A DNA stretch of 64,000 nucleotides, taken from Siderastrea radians. Lineage: Eukaryota; Cnidaria; Anthozoa; Scleractinia; Rhizangiidae. The DNA is taken from positions 26,000,429-26,064,428 of the forward strand of contig OZ024900.1 of NCBI GenBank assembly GCA_964017195.1, written 5' to 3'. The notes beneath the pieces were generated by a model. It had not been told where the DNA came from, did no database searches, and saw only the letters and a program-made list of their open reading frames with translations. The translations under genes and the position numbers were made by a program. Below, one piece after another: positions 1 through 12,093 of the stretch; position 1 is the stretch's first letter, and the number at the start of each line of letters is the position of its first letter.

Positions 1-1176
1 GAGGACTCTAGACAATGCTTATTTATTCATTTCATTGCAAATAGGCCTATTTAGTACATTTTTGCTTGCAGTATCGTTTCTTCAGGTAAAATTACCCTCA
101 TCGAAGGATAATTGAAAGTCACATATACCTGCATTCTTAGAAAAATTCGATCGTATTTGAGTAGAAATAGCAATAAAATTAAAACTTCTCACGTTCAGAA
201 TTTTTTTGTTTTTGGACAAAATGCAGAGAACCAGTAAAGGATGTGATTTATCGAAAAAAAGGATGGGGTCACCGTGCATTTAAGAGAGTTAAGCACGTTT
301 ATAGATACAAAAATACCCACCACCATTGTATCTGTCCATATTTCTTACTCAGCGCGCGCGCTCGATGCATGACGTGGCATGACATTGTGACGTGAATTAC
401 GTGCACAGTAAGGATGCGCACAAACAATGAGCGTGAACGTCCTTAAGGCGATTCCATTCAATTGCATTGCCCATCGTTTCTACTCGCTATCATTTTTTGC
501 GTGATTTGCGCGTGCATGTTCAGAACTTGGTAGGTTTTCTAGGAAAACTGAGTTGTTCAGAGAAATAAATGGTCGTTTTCTCCTAATCGAGCAGGGTGAC
601 CCCCATTTTTTATTGTATAAACTCAATCAGGACAGTGTTCCCATAGCAAAATAACAAAGTTAGCAAAAATCTATGATCAGATTTTGCACAGTTTAAAAAA
701 ATCCTACAAAAAAAGCCATTTAGGGGAGAGGACCGCACATCAAGCTACCGTCGTCACCGTCTACTCTTTGAGTGTCCAGTAAATGTGAAACTTTTCGGCC
801 ATGTTTTGTATGACACAGATGACCATACATATGTACAAAGTCAACCTATACATGAACTATCACTCTGCAGTGGAAATATTGAGCATGTTCGCGCGTTTAT
901 TGCCTGAAAATGCCTTTAAACACTGTATTCGTCAGCAGTATACCACTAAAACAAGCACGGTGACCCCCCATTTTTATTGCAATTTTAGACCCTACATGAC
1001 TTGTTGAATATTTGTGCCAAGTTTCATTACAAATTTATGGCAGATTCTTTTTCGGGGAATCACCTTTAGGCAGAAGTAGACCCTAAAGTAATTTGATATA
1101 TTCCATTGCCAATTCTTGGTTCCTTGTCATAAATATTTTGCCAAATGGTGATTGGCATTCTCTTGAATCCCTGTAG
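1..1176. other. Non-coding host sequence, intron or 5' flank
   Basis: No supportable coding exon is seen here. A short motif of the form GGTGACCCCC followed by a T-run occurs near 596 and 961, and in reverse orientation near 256, so part of this stretch may be an old interspersed repeat. The next exon begins at 1177, so this is probably intron of the host gene. Confidence 0.4.
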
Positions 1177-1317
1177 TCTCCGTGCACAGTTTGGAGTGGA
1201 CACTATGAAGAATGCTGTGCATGGAAGCTCTGATTTGGAGAAAGCTGAGAAGGTTATTAGGGAGTTCTTACCCGAAGTCGAAATTTTACCAGATGGAACA
1301 GTCAGAGGTTTGGATTT
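1177..1317 (+). CDS. Exon: C-terminal end of nucleoside diphosphate kinase-like domain
   Basis: The exon reads in the frame beginning (S)LRAQFG and contains NAVHGSS. This matches the region around the active-site histidine of nucleoside diphosphate kinases (NME family), which move phosphate between nucleoside tri- and diphosphates through a phosphohistidine. The histidine is present. A pyrimidine-rich tract ending in TAG precedes the exon, and AGAG|GTTTGG forms the donor, so the exon is 141 nt and ends in phase 1. The rest of the domain must lie upstream, outside the window or in unrecognised exons. The discoidin exon at 4763 starts in the matching phase, so the two may belong to one protein; this is inference from phase and order. 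The exon could instead end a separate NME-like gene. Confidence 0.6.
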
Positions 1318-4300
1318 TCTGTATTTATATACATTTTCGATAGCTCATCTATTTGTATTTTTAGGGAGTTTTAGGTTTCTTTTCCGTTTTTCCATTGCAT
1401 GTTCACTAATATTTTTAACTGTTTCCTGAAAAACTAAAGAGATGGATGCTACTAGATGAAAAAAGCTCTGAATGTCTAAAAAAATCAAGTGCTTTCTATT
1501 TTGCTGAAGGGATAGTTTTGACAATGTGAATGTAATTTGACAAAATCAAAGTAATTTGGCAACTCACTAGCAACGAAACTTGTGTACTGATGTACTGTTA
1601 GCAACACTTTGTTTGACGCGAAACACTCCAGACATTTGGATAAATGAAATCCTTTTTGTTTTGCTGAAGGGTAGAGAAAGGATTGTGTTAATTGTTTGAT
1701 TTTAATTCAAAAACAATTCAAAACGAACAAAGTAGATTCAAAACAATTACTGTACAGTTTTGTCTGAACTGTGCAGTAGTCAGTAGTCTGACTTGTTGCT
1801 GATTTGCGGTGACTTCCATGTAATCATTAAGAAAGTACCTTGACTTGGTTGCACATTCTGTAGCCACCAAAACTATAAGCTTTTACCGACCAGTTTTTTT
1901 CGGTATGACGCCAAAGGAAAAACGTCTAGAACTAACAACTCATACTTGTCAAACTCATGCATTTATATCACCATGTTTGAAAGTTGACTATCACAAGTAG
2001 TTGAGTCACCGATGAGCATGTTAAGCACCATAAGCACGATAAGTATGGTTTCTAAAGGACATTTAGATACAAGAAAGACATGGAGGAGTCCAATGAACAC
2101 AGATAAACATGGGAAACTCAGCCAACGGAAAAATGGGCCAAAACGTGGGTACCTTCTTTGGACTTGTATTACACTGCTTAGGCCTGAGACTAAATTGGGG
2201 TAAGCAGCCGCTGTCCACAGACCTAATAAGTTGAACAAAAAATCTGGAACCTACACATTCATACAACCAATGTCCATTATAGTCACTATAATTACAGCTT
2301 TCCTTCACTCTGTATATTCTCCTGTGGTCTGATTTTGTACGAGATATGGCAACTATTTTTAGGGGATTTCACATAGCCGAGGCTTTTACTAGATGTTAGC
2401 ATAGGTGGAGTTGGTGGAGACGATAGCTTTGGTGGAGTTGGTGGGGTGGTAGCGTTGGTGGAGTTGATAGAGATGGAGCGTTGGTGGAGATGGAAGAAGG
2501 ATGGGAGAAAGATGGTTGGTGGAGGAGGTAGAGTTAGTAGAATTGGTGGAGACGGTAGAGCTGGTGGAGATGGTGGAGGCGGTAGACTTGATGGAGATTG
2601 TAGAGTTGATAGAGATGGTAGAGTTGGTGGAAATGGCAGAGTTGGTGTAGATGGTAGCATTGGTGAAGATGGTAGCGTTGGTGGATATGGTAGGGTTGGT
2701 GGAGTTGGTGCACATGGTAGAACTGGTAGAGTTGATATGGTAGGGTTGGTGGAGTTGGTGCACATGGTAGAACTGGTAGAGTTGATGGAGATGGAAGAGT
2801 AGGTGACATCAGTGGAGATGGTAGCATTGGCAGAGGTGGCAGAGGTGGAGAAGGTAGTTTAAGTAGGTGGCATTAGTGGTAATGGTAGCATCGGTAGAAA
2901 TGGTGGAGGTGGTAGAGCTAGCTGGTAGTGATGGTGGAAATGGTAGAGTTGGTAAAAATGGTAGCATTAGTGGCGTAGGTAAATATGGAAGAGTGTGCAG
3001 ATGGTAGAGTTGCTGGAGTTGGTAGAGATAGTAGTGATGGTGGAGATGGTAGCATTGGGAGAGATGGTAACATTGGTCAAGTTTGTGGAGACAGTACAGT
3101 TGGTGGAGGTTGTAGAGTTAGTAGTGATGGTGGAGTTGGTGAAGATGGTAGAGTTGGTGCAGATGGTAGAGTTGGTAGAGATGGTAGAGTTTGTAGAGAT
3201 GCTGTAGCAGGTTGAGTTGGCGGAGATGGTAGAGTTATCAGATTTCGTGCAGCTGGTAGAATTGACACAGTTGGAGATGGTAGAGTAGGTGGCATCATTG
3301 GCGATGGTAGCATTGGCAGAGATGGGGGAGGTGGAGGTGGTAGAGTACGTGGCATAAGTGGAGATGGTAACATTGATAGAGATGGTAAGGAGATGGTAAC
3401 ATTGATAGAGATGGTAAGGGAGGCGAGTTTGTTGAGATGGTAGCGTTAGTAGAGTTGGTGGGGATGGTACAGTTGGTTGAGTTAATGGAGGTGTTTAATG
3501 GTTGGTAGGGATCGTGGTTGGTTTTAAAGTGAAAGATAGTAGAATTCGTGGTGATAATTCCGTTGGTGGTTATGGTAAAAATGGAGGAGTCAGTATAGGC
3601 GTAGCTGTTTGGTTTGGTAGAAATTGTTGAGATAACAGGGTTGGTAGAGTGAGTAGAGATATTGGGATTAGTGAGAGAGGATGGAGATGGTAGAATGGTG
3701 GAGGTGGTGGAAATTGTCGATTGATTGGACATGGTGGAGTTTGTAGAGATTGTTGAGCTAGTGGCAGTGATGGAGTTATTAGAGAAGACGGATTGTGTGG
3801 AGATTATAGAGTTTGTGTCTTTTGTCACAACCCAAGCTTCACAATCTTCTGTGATTGTTTGTTTGTTTGTTTGTTTTTTTTTTTGTTTTTTTGCAGAAAA
3901 ATACTGTGCAGCGATTTTGGTTTGACAAAAGTAAAGTGACTTTGCTAGGCTTTTTCTTAAAGAGACATAAATGCATTGACTTAATAATTGCAATTGTCTT
4001 CAAGCATATTGAGTTATGTTTTGTGTGTATTATAAATGCCTACCAAAGCATTTTCAAATTCGTCTTCCCAATGCTTAAAGGATTGTTAAGATTTCAAGAC
4101 GATTTTATGACTAGGATGTTTTGACTTCCAACTGAACAAAAATAAAATAAAAATTTCTTCACGTCATGCAGTTCCACTTTCTGGTCACGCTTTTCATTTT
4201 CCGGTCGATTGAACATTTTTAAGGACATCTTAGTTTTTAAGCGAATATTAGGTCATCACATTTTCATTGTAGGAGGGGGGGGGGTTACAACAGGGTCAAA

Positions 4301-4762
4301 TGAACCTTCAGATGCTTGTTGTGCGACTCCATTTGGACTTCTTGGTAAAATTTTTGTACTGGGTAACCTTTATCTTCTAAGCTGTTGTCGTATTTGTATG
4401 GACTCTATTTAACAATTTAACAATTCTTCTTGTCTGTTTTTAATATTTCATTAGTTTATCTTTGTATCCAGGACTATCCTGAAAAATGCTTTTATGGAAA
4501 GTTAGGGAAAGATGATTTGTCGTATTTATACTTTTATTTAATTGAAGCCTCATACCCTTTCGTTGTTTTCATAAAGTACCAAAAGATGAATCCAAACCTG
4601 AACAAGAGGGCAATAAACAACAAGAGGACGTACAGGAAAAATGTGATGGTATGCATGTATCTATCTTGACCATGTTTGGTTTCTAACAATCGACAATTTA
4701 TACATGATACTGCAACAGAGGCTCTTGTCCTAAAGCATTTGTTTTGTACGAATTTATTGCAG
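1318..4762 (+). other. Intron with long minisatellite
   Basis: No conserved coding sequence is visible between the kinase-like and discoidin exons. The middle is occupied by an imperfect G/T-rich minisatellite described separately, followed by a short TTTG microsatellite near 3855-3893. Open frames in this stretch are by-products of repeat composition. Confidence 0.5.
2404..3830. repeat. Imperfect GGTNGA-type minisatellite, about 1.4 kb
   Basis: Short units built from GGTGGAG, GATGGTAGA and GTTGGTGGA variants repeat for about 1.4 kb with strong strand asymmetry: the + strand is rich in G and T. Units are mostly multiples of three, so several frames stay open on both strands and give Val/Gly-rich or Ser/Thr/Pro-rich phantom proteins. 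Degeneracy rises toward the 3' side. It sits within the intron before the first discoidin exon. Confidence 0.85.
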
Positions 4763-5094
4763 ACACAGAGCAATTCAGTGAACCACTGGGAATGGAAAAT
4801 GGAAGCATCCCCAATGATGCCATCAAAGCATCATCTGAACTTGATGAGCCCCACAGTGCTTCAAGAGCTCGTCTGAACACAAAGCCTAAAGCAGAAATGA
4901 TGGGAGCCTGGGTTCCACTAGAAAATAATGAAAACCAATGGCTCCAGGTGGATCTTGGGAAGGTCACAAGACTTACAAAGATAGCTGTTCAGGGAGAAGC
5001 TGGGGAAAGTTCCCGTCATGTCAAGGAGTTTACTGTCTCATGCAGCCTCGATGGAGAGGAGTTTTCACCTTACAGAGAGGACAGCAGTGACAAG
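4763..5094 (+). CDS. Exon: discoidin (F5/8 type C) domain 1, N-terminal part
   Basis: The acceptor TTATTGCAG is followed by a phase-1 exon reading DTEQFSEPLGMENG, then IKASSE, WVPLE, QWLQVDLG and SLDGEEF. These are the ordered landmarks of an F5/8 type C (discoidin) beta-barrel, a ligand- or lipid-binding fold. The exon ends at GACAAG|GTAAAC. The first cysteine of classical extracellular discoidin domains is a serine here, just before EPLGM. The rest of the domain is encoded at 11333-11474 after an intron of 6.2 kb. The family call is secure; partner and ligand are unknown. Confidence 0.9.
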
Positions 5095-6900
5095 GTAAAC
5101 AATTACCAGAGAATGTTGTTTCAAGCAATATTGTTAATTAAAGAGGCCATGTTAATTTTGCACGAGCATGGAAACTTGGAAAAACCATCCACAGTCTCTT
5201 TTGAATATAAAAATAGACACATGAAACAACTTTCTCGTTATTGTCGAGTAATAGGTCGTGTCCAATAACATATGCTATTGCCTAAGATTGTAGGTTTGAC
5301 AAGAACTGCCAACATTTCATGGCAGTCTGTTGTTAAGGAAAGCAGAGAGCATTTGGATATTGATTCACCTTTGAATTGAAGGCCAGACAATCTTTGGTTC
5401 TTGCCCGTGTTACCTAACTTTACATGGTTTACTAACAAGGGTGGAGACCAATCGTAAAGAAATGTGTGCCAAATCTTCGCTACAACCTCCAAATCCATTT
5501 CAGGCACTGCATGGCCTGGTCTGCTAAAATATTTGCAAGAAGCTCCTTCTTGCAAACTGTTTCAGAAGGGTTTGGCTTCACAAAAATGGACGTGTGTACT
5601 CAAATCAATTTCCATTTCCCTCCAATCTCATGTGCAGGAGAAATTTACTGGCCAGCCACCATATGACAACATTGTTTAAATGGAAAAATAATTTGAGTGA
5701 ATTAGTTTACAGTGTGACGTTATTTGTTGCAAAACCCTAGCCAGGGAAAGAGAGAGCAAAGCTTAGACTGTTACAGAACATGACTGTGAATTGCTATGAT
5801 TTTTTTGTATAATTGTTCAGGTGATTGTAGAGAAGCGTGCGCTCTGATTGGTCGAAGATTACGTCATATCTTGCTATAATCACCCGCACCAGGTGATTAT
5901 AATACTGAAGCACTAATTTTCAAAATGGACGCCGCGCGATTTTTTATGTTTCTGGAGAAAAGAAAAAAGAAAATGCGTTTGCTCTGATAATCAACCCACC
6001 TCAGGCTCAGCGAATATTGTGGAATAATCCCGGGGATTATTCCAGAATATTCACTTCGCCTTCGGCGAATAATTGTTAAATAACTGTTTTTGTATATAAT
6101 TAAACTTGTAAAGTTGTTGTAGTTAATTAAAACGAAAATGTGATTTTCATACGAGCAATTACTAGATTACTACAATTTCCGTGGTTATACCACCCTAGTT
6201 AAACATGTTTTTATTTACCTGGTGATAAAGGTTACATGTTCCCAGGGAGTATTTCTGGCTGGGTAACTTTCGTGGGAAAAGACAGGGACAGTTGGGAGAT
6301 TACTGTCTATTGCTCCGTCATTTTTAACGGATGACGTTATTATGACGTCAACGGTTGACGCTGTAGACCTAAAAAACGCGGCGGCGCACGATGTACGATA
6401 TACGGTAGCTGTCTTACATGTACGTGAGGCCGGGGGGGACTCTGTGAGATGCTGGGTAGGGTTGTGCCACTGGGACACTGAAACCCTTACATTAAAAGCG
6501 AGACATTCCCATACACTTTGTATATGGGAGTATGACCCCCGGGCTTTGAAGTGTTTGCATTCGCGAGTCTCGATCAAGAAGAAGTATGTAATTAATAATT
6601 GAGCTATTTTGTCTACAAACGTTGCTTGTACGTGCGACTAGCTAGGCGCAAAGTTGGAGGCGACTTACCAGAGCAATGGGGTTCTGGTTAGGCTGCGTGG
6701 AGGTAGCGGGATTGTTTGTGCAAAGTTTGAGCGGAAAGAGCAGCACGACAAGGAGCAAATCAAAGCAATTATCACCTCCAGTACGAAGATTAACACGCAC
6801 TAGCTCCACGCAAGACTCGTTTCACACTATAGACACAAAAATCAGTTATCGTTTTCAGATAACAAAAAACGCATAAATTTACTCATCCCCCGCTTCCTTA

Positions 6901-7423
6901 GGGGCCGATTACATGAGCCGGGCTGGCTCGGTAGAAGGGCTGGCGGCTGTCTGTCGAGGTGACTGCTCAGCCCGGTATTACATGAGGCGGGCCACCCCGC
7001 CTGCGGCTAAATTTAGAAGCTGTCGTGTGAAAAGATGGCTACATCGAAGAGCATGAATCAAGTGTTCTCGCTAATCCATTATTTTGGCGTATCGTTTTCA
7101 GTTTTACGTAGCTTTATGGTCTGATAAACCTTTATGTGTTATATAGAAAGAGAAATAGCGATCTTCTGGTGAGCCATTTTGCTCTGAAGCGAAGTTTAGT
7201 GACGAGAAAGTGTTGGCCCGGCTAGCTCGGCTGGCCCGGCAATCGCGATTACATGGTAAATTTTCATCCCGGCATCGCGATGCTGGGATCGCAGCTAGCC
7301 GGGCTGAAATTTTAACATGTAATCGCAAAGTTGATTTTTAGTGTGTTTCACAGACGTACCAAGATCCTGGCAAACCGTGCCAGCCCGGCTAAGCGGGCCA
7401 GCCCGCCTCATGTAATCGGCCCC
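6901..7423. mobile_element. MITE with GGGGCCGATTACATGAG terminal inverted repeats
   Basis: The left end GGGGCCGATTACATGAG and its reverse complement at the right end bound about 520 bp without a coding frame. The inverted repeat extends inward with GGGCTGGC-type sequence, and internal GC-rich words (GCCCGGCT) recur in both orientations. The left flank is TTA and the right flank TTTA, so the target duplication is unclear. It looks like a non-autonomous DNA transposon. Confidence 0.75.
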
Positions 7424-8020
7424 TTTAAGTTTCTCCCTTATTAATTTCCAAGCGGAATTATTAGCTTTCGTAGGAGAACATTTTGACTTCCAACCAGCTT
7501 GACGGAGTCAATTCCGTATTTATCCGGTCACAGGTAGCCCAGGCGTAATATAAGAGTTTGTATGAGAAATTGAACTGAGAATTTCCTTCGATAAATAAAT
7601 AAGCTTTTAAAAGGTAAAGCTGCTTAATAAAGTAGATAAATTGTTACCTGGTGTTGTATTTTGTCCTCCTGTGAAGGTTTAGCGCCTTTGGAAAGGTTTT
7701 AGATCTTCTACCCGAACAGTGTATAAGAGAAAGACAAGGTTGGAGAATGGAGTCAGATCGGCCATCAAACAAGCCTCGAGAACGCCTCCAATATTTACGC
7801 AAAAAGGCATGCACTTACATTTTGTCTCGCCGTACTCACAAAGTAGTGGTTTAAGTTCCCCTTTCTGAAATCCAATGGAGTATACCTTGATTGTTCCCCG
7901 TACAAGACGACCGAAAAGTTAGAACACGAAATCGAAAACCGCCGCCATTTATCCGTGACTCGGGAAAGTTGCCCAGTCCGACCGTTAAAACCTCGGCCGG
8001 CACTGAGAAGGAGGGTCAAA

Positions 8021-8088
8021 TTACAACCCCACCGGGAGAGGACAGTTTATATTTCAAAAATATCGTGTCCTCTCCTGGTGGGGTTGTC
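8021..8088. repeat. Short inverted repeat (hairpin)
   Basis: ACAACCCCACC-GGGAGAGGACA is mirrored by TGTCCTCTCC-TGGTGGGGTTGT across a roughly 20-nt A/T-rich loop. It directly precedes the conserved flank of the tRNA-like repeat at 8112. It may be a small foldback element. Confidence 0.6.
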
Positions 8089-8111
8089 AATTTAATGACC
8101 AGCTGCCAGTT

Positions 8112-8145
8112 GGCTTGTTAGCTCAATTGGTTAGAGCGCTGCACC
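8112..8145 (+). pseudogene. 5' half of tRNA-like repeat, truncated
   Basis: The sequence GGCTTGTTAGCTCAATTGG and the following bases match the two tRNA-like units at 38602 and 38860, including the upstream CCAGTT flank. The match ends abruptly after GCTGCACC in the anticodon loop, where LINE-like sequence begins. The A box is present; the B box and 3' half are absent. Confidence 0.7.
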
Positions 8146-9092
8146 TTTTGACGTTTTTTGTCGTATGTTTGATGTTAAAGCTTGTTTTACAACATATTAT
8201 GGTCTATGTAATTCAATCCGTCAAAATTGGAATGCTATCTCCAAAGAATCCCATGGCGTTTTAGAATTAATTTCAAATTGGCGTACTAACAACTGGAACT
8301 TAACCACTGCAGATCTGCTGCGTGTTATCGCAGATAGTAAATTTGTGCCCCCTTTCAGCCGAGCAAAAAATTCTTGATTCAGGTGTTTCTAAAGATAACT
8401 TATCAAAGGTATATCTTCTACCATGGAGTATAACAAAGGAAATCAAATTGTGTATGTTCCAGTTAAAAATTATTCATAACGCAGTGTTCACAAAGGACAA
8501 GCTTTTCAAAGCAAATATTTTATAGGATGACAAATGTTTTCACTGCAACGACAAAGCAGAAACGCTTTTGCATTTGCTTGTCCACTGTCCGCATACAGTG
8601 GCTTTTTGGAATGATTTTCGGGAATAGTGGCGCAAAAATACCCATATTGCACTGAACCTTACACCTCAGTACTAAGGTGTTATATGGTGTGATAGATAAC
8701 TCAAGGTTCTGCACGCTACTCAATTTGGCCCTGTTAGTTGCCAAGTTCTATACTTATACCGATGCAGTCTAGACGATACCCCTCTATACTTCCCTCTGTG
8801 TGAAACAGAATTACGTGAAAAAGCAAGGATTGAGAAAGATATTGCCACGAAGAATGGTAATCTAAAGCATTTCAGGATTAAATGCGAACCTCTGCTCCGC
8901 AGCACATTTATTGGAGATGTCGATATTTGAGAGATCTTTGACCCGCTTTGCTAGTATCACTGTAATTGCTTTATACATTTGTTAATTTCTTGTCTATTGG
9001 TTCTATTTGTAAAGATGTGTATAGTATTCTTGTAATTGCTTATCTATTGTATTGTAAATTTTTTTGTATTCTTTAATAAATAACATTCAAAA
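8146..9092 (+). mobile_element. LINE 3' fragment with broken reverse-transcriptase zinc-binding region
   Basis: Reading across frames gives a C-terminal segment typical of non-LTR retrotransposon ORF2: a helical stretch around LLPWSITKEIKLCMFQ, then CFHCND-AETLLHLLVHC, which is the zf-RVT pattern with cysteines and histidine in order, then a basic tail near 8810-8925. At least two stops or frameshifts interrupt it. It ends in an A/T-rich tail with AATAAA near 9076. It is a 5'-truncated, inactive insertion that joins the tRNA-like half at 8145. Confidence 0.7.
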
Positions 9093-9839
9093 AAGATACA
9101 ATAATAGGCAAGCGGCATGACACATTTGATAGTCACCGTCCTTGCTTACCCTTAACGAAAGTGCGATCACAAAGAGAACTGGTCAAGATCAAGCCTCTCT
9201 CCTACCCAAGCCTGAAAAAATGTGTGCAGCGTGAGTCCATCTAGAGCACCACAAAATGCCCAGAAGACTTAGGTAGGAACCATCAGAGAGGCTGACGCTG
9301 CGGTAATGATCGTGCGATACCATCTCACCATTTGCTCTTACAGCAGGCATCAAATGAGAGGTGTCCTTAGCCGTGGAGGGGTTGGGATGCTGGAGTATGC
9401 TGACACTATTGGCGTTTTTATGCCTTCTTGGTAGTAGTAGGAGGAGGAGGATACATTAATAAATCTTAGAACGTGGATTCCAATGTTTTAACTACTTACT
9501 GTTATTGAGGCAGTTGTCACTACTTCTGTTGGCAACATTATTACTGTAGTGGTTGTCGTGAAGTGACTTGCAGGCCAAATCAGACAGCTTATCAACATCA
9601 TGCATTAATTGCATCTTTGTCGAATTCACCAATCTAGTATGCCATGTAGTTTAACGATAGCTGGATTTGAAGATGACAAGAAATGATCAGGATGCTTGCA
9701 AAATGCAAAAGGGCATTTACACAGATTTGAATCCCGATAACTCAAGCTGTCACATTTTTAAGTCAGCGAGAGACTACGTTGTTAAGGTTTCATGAAGGCT
9801 GCATTTTATCATCAGAATAGGGCCGATCGAATGTTTTTA

Positions 9840-10720
9840 TTTTTATTTTTTATGGACGAATAGCAAATACAAAAAAAGTGCAGTTACAATGTTGTTTACC
9901 TATGATCAGTTACAATAGTGGTTACCTAGCAAAAAGAGAACAATGTCGTGCTACTAAAGGAAATAAAAAGAACAAAATAATAAGAATCATAATACAGAAA
10001 AGTAAATAAGGGGTATAACGTAGATAAGCTTTCGCTAAGATGAAAGAAAGATGATTGTGCCTTATGCAACGATGGGAAGGTACATTCTTTTTTAGTCCTA
10101 ATAATCTAAGTTAAATATATCCTGCAAGAGGTTCCCATTTCTTTATATCTCCACCTTTTGACTCATTTCATATCGTAATTTTACTAGTCTCAGGAAAAGT
10201 GAGAGGTTGGGGAAGTTTCTTTAAATATAGCAAGCCAAATACTATAGCGCGCCTGTAGAAAGCAGTAATTTATAATCCTATTTCTGAATCCGCCATATTG
10301 TCATTTTTAACAACAGCCTGAAGAAGATCAGTGAAACTGATCGAAACGTCGATTTTAAATATTCTTAACCTCGGAAAAGATCCCGGAAAACAGTGAAAAT
10401 TTTAAAGTAATTTATAAGTTGAAAAGACTTCGAAGTTTCCGGCCTCAAACCCATGGCAACTGGGCAAACTAGAGTATACGTTTTAGGAATTAGGTTAACA
10501 TTTTGTAACCACTTAGTCAGAGAACTCCTAAAGGATGCGGATATGCGGCGTGACCAGAAAAGATTAATTAAGGTCTCTGGGGTAGATTGGCAGAGAGAGC
10601 AGTACCCATTTTCCTTCAAACCAATTCTGAAAAGAAAGTGATTCGTAGGCAGTCGTCGGTGAAGAAATTTAAATTGGAATTCGATAAGTTTTGTGCTCTG
10701 CGATGTCAAGCACTGCGCTG
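9840..10720 (-). mobile_element. LINE 3' fragment, minus strand
   Basis: The best frame (10365-10724, minus) carries FKFLHRRLPTNHFLFRIG followed by CSLCQSTPETLINLFW, which resembles the zf-RVT region downstream of non-LTR reverse transcriptase. The histidine and final cysteine are not clear. Sequence to the left continues LINE-like C-terminal coding in broken frames. A separate segment with a hammerhead-like core interrupts it near 10270-10375. The fragment is inactive. Confidence 0.6.
10318..10350 (+). ncRNA. Hammerhead-ribozyme-like core, solo
   Basis: CTGAAGA is followed by one A, a perfect 7-bp hairpin (GATCAGT / ACTGATC with a GAA loop), then GAAAC. The order matches a hammerhead catalytic core (CUGANGA, helix II, GAAA). 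The extra A before helix II departs from the standard core. The same geometry occurs in the Penelope-like palindrome in this window. It is probably a remnant of a retroelement end; activity is not implied. Confidence 0.45.
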
Positions 10721-11222
10721 TCAAACGATAGGCAGACGTCCAGTTAAGATTTTCGTTATCTGGATAGCGGCAATCTTCAAGCCTTTCCTCTTGGCTGTTG
10801 ATTGGGGTTGAGCCCTTCCTTTCATATCTAACGAGTTTCTTGTATACGAGGGAGCTCAGCTTTTTGGTGTTAAGGAGTTTAGTACTGAAGGGTTCAAATT
10901 TAGTTATCCCCCCGGCTGCTGTTGTTTGGCTTTGTCCCAGGAGTTTAACAGCCGATATTACTCCGATCGAATGTTACCAAGTTTTAACAATTACAGGGGA
11001 CTAGTCGCTGCAACCAGTCCTTGCGACTATTCCCCTCGTGTTTGCCGACCTTAAACAAGAAGCACACACCTTCTACTTGCAGGTGCAGTTTTTAAATAGG
11101 AAAAAACCTAGACCGTAAAGAAAAGAAATGAACATTTGTGTTTACCGGCGGCCAACTCCCCTGGAGTTTTAGGGATTTTTTTGCATGTGATCTAGACTCT
11201 CCTGGACAAGACAGACTCTCGT

Positions 11223-11224
<2 letters not shown>

Positions 11225-11265
<41 letters not shown>
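11225..11265. repeat. TA microsatellite
   Basis: About 20 uninterrupted TA units lie shortly upstream of the acceptor of the second discoidin exon. Confidence 0.95.
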
Positions 11266-11269
<4 letters not shown>

Positions 11270-11332
11270 TTCAACTTGGAAATTATAACAATTGTTGCAG
11301 TTAATTTAGGAAATATTATATTACTTCCCCAG

Positions 11333-11474
11333 GTTTTTGAGGGAAATTCAGACCAGGATACAGTTGTGTTCAACAGTCCCAAGACCTCAGTTATAACACA
11401 GTTCTTAAGACTACACCCCAAGATCTGGAATGAAGGCATTGCAATGAGAACCGAGTTTTATGGATCTAATGCAG
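11333..11474 (+). CDS. Exon: discoidin domain 1, C-terminal part
   Basis: The acceptor TTACTTCCCCAG leads into VFEGNSDQDT, then FLRLHPKIWNEGIAMR and EFYG, the closing strands of an F5/8 type C domain. The donor is GCAG|GTATGA and the exon ends in phase 1. The closing cysteine that normally follows the ELYG-type motif is serine, which agrees with the missing first cysteine in the N-terminal exon. The exon continues the domain begun at 4763-5094 and is followed by a second discoidin copy at 12094. Confidence 0.88.
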
Positions 11475-12093
11475 GTATGATTACGACATGTTGGACATGC
11501 ATGTAGTTCAAAGTGGCTAACTATAGAAGAACAACTACCACGTTGTAGGCTAGAGGCCTACAAGCCTTGACTTTTGTTATTAACCGTGTACTGTGCTGCC
11601 TCTATAATGCATCCAGTCCCTTTCTTTTGAGGAAAGTGTTCAAAAGTACCACCCCCTTTGGAGTAGAATAGAAATAATTGCCCAGGCTATTATTTGGTGA
11701 AATGTGGTACGTGAAAAATATATGGGAGTAAAGGTGTATGTATGTTGTATTGTGGTCGTTTCAACTCAGTCTAATTAAGCCAGCTTTTTGTGCAGAATTC
11801 GCTTAATGATTTGTTGAGAAAACAAATTGGTGTATGTGGAGGCTATCATCACAATCCACCGTATGGAAAAAGATGGCAGCTGTACATTTTACCACAATAC
11901 CTTGCAAACCTAACACAGCCAAGAAGCACATAAAAAGCCATATTTTTGCATTAATTTGCCCGTTGTTATGAGCGTTTTTAGGGGTTTTGTGCGCTACGAA
12001 TTATGGGTATGTGTACCAGTCGCCATCTTTTTCGGTACCGTGGATTATTGGAGAGTGCTGTTAACGTTACCCTTGACTTGCTGTTTAACTCAG
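11475..12093 (+). other. Intron between discoidin domains
   Basis: About 0.6 kb of A/T-rich sequence with no recognisable repeat or exon. It ends in the acceptor CTGTTTAACTCAG. Confidence 0.6.

Larger units (their letters stand above)
5095..11332 (+). other. Intron with transposon fragments
   Basis: This intron splits discoidin domain 1. It contains a MITE (6901-7423), an unrelated hairpin (8021-8088), a truncated tRNA-like repeat (8112-8145), two LINE 3' fragments of opposite orientation (8146-9092 and about 9840-10720), a hammerhead-like element inside the second LINE (10318-10350), and a TA microsatellite (11225-11265). I see no host exon. Confidence 0.6.

Noticed and set aside
2292..3373. 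Long Thr/Pro/Ser-rich and Val/Gly-rich open frames
   Set aside because: They are readings of the minisatellite in several frames on both strands, with no domain or splice support.
4430..4669. Frame after an acceptor-like CCAG as an extra exon before the discoidin domain
   Set aside because: No domain similarity and no matching donor of suitable phase was seen.
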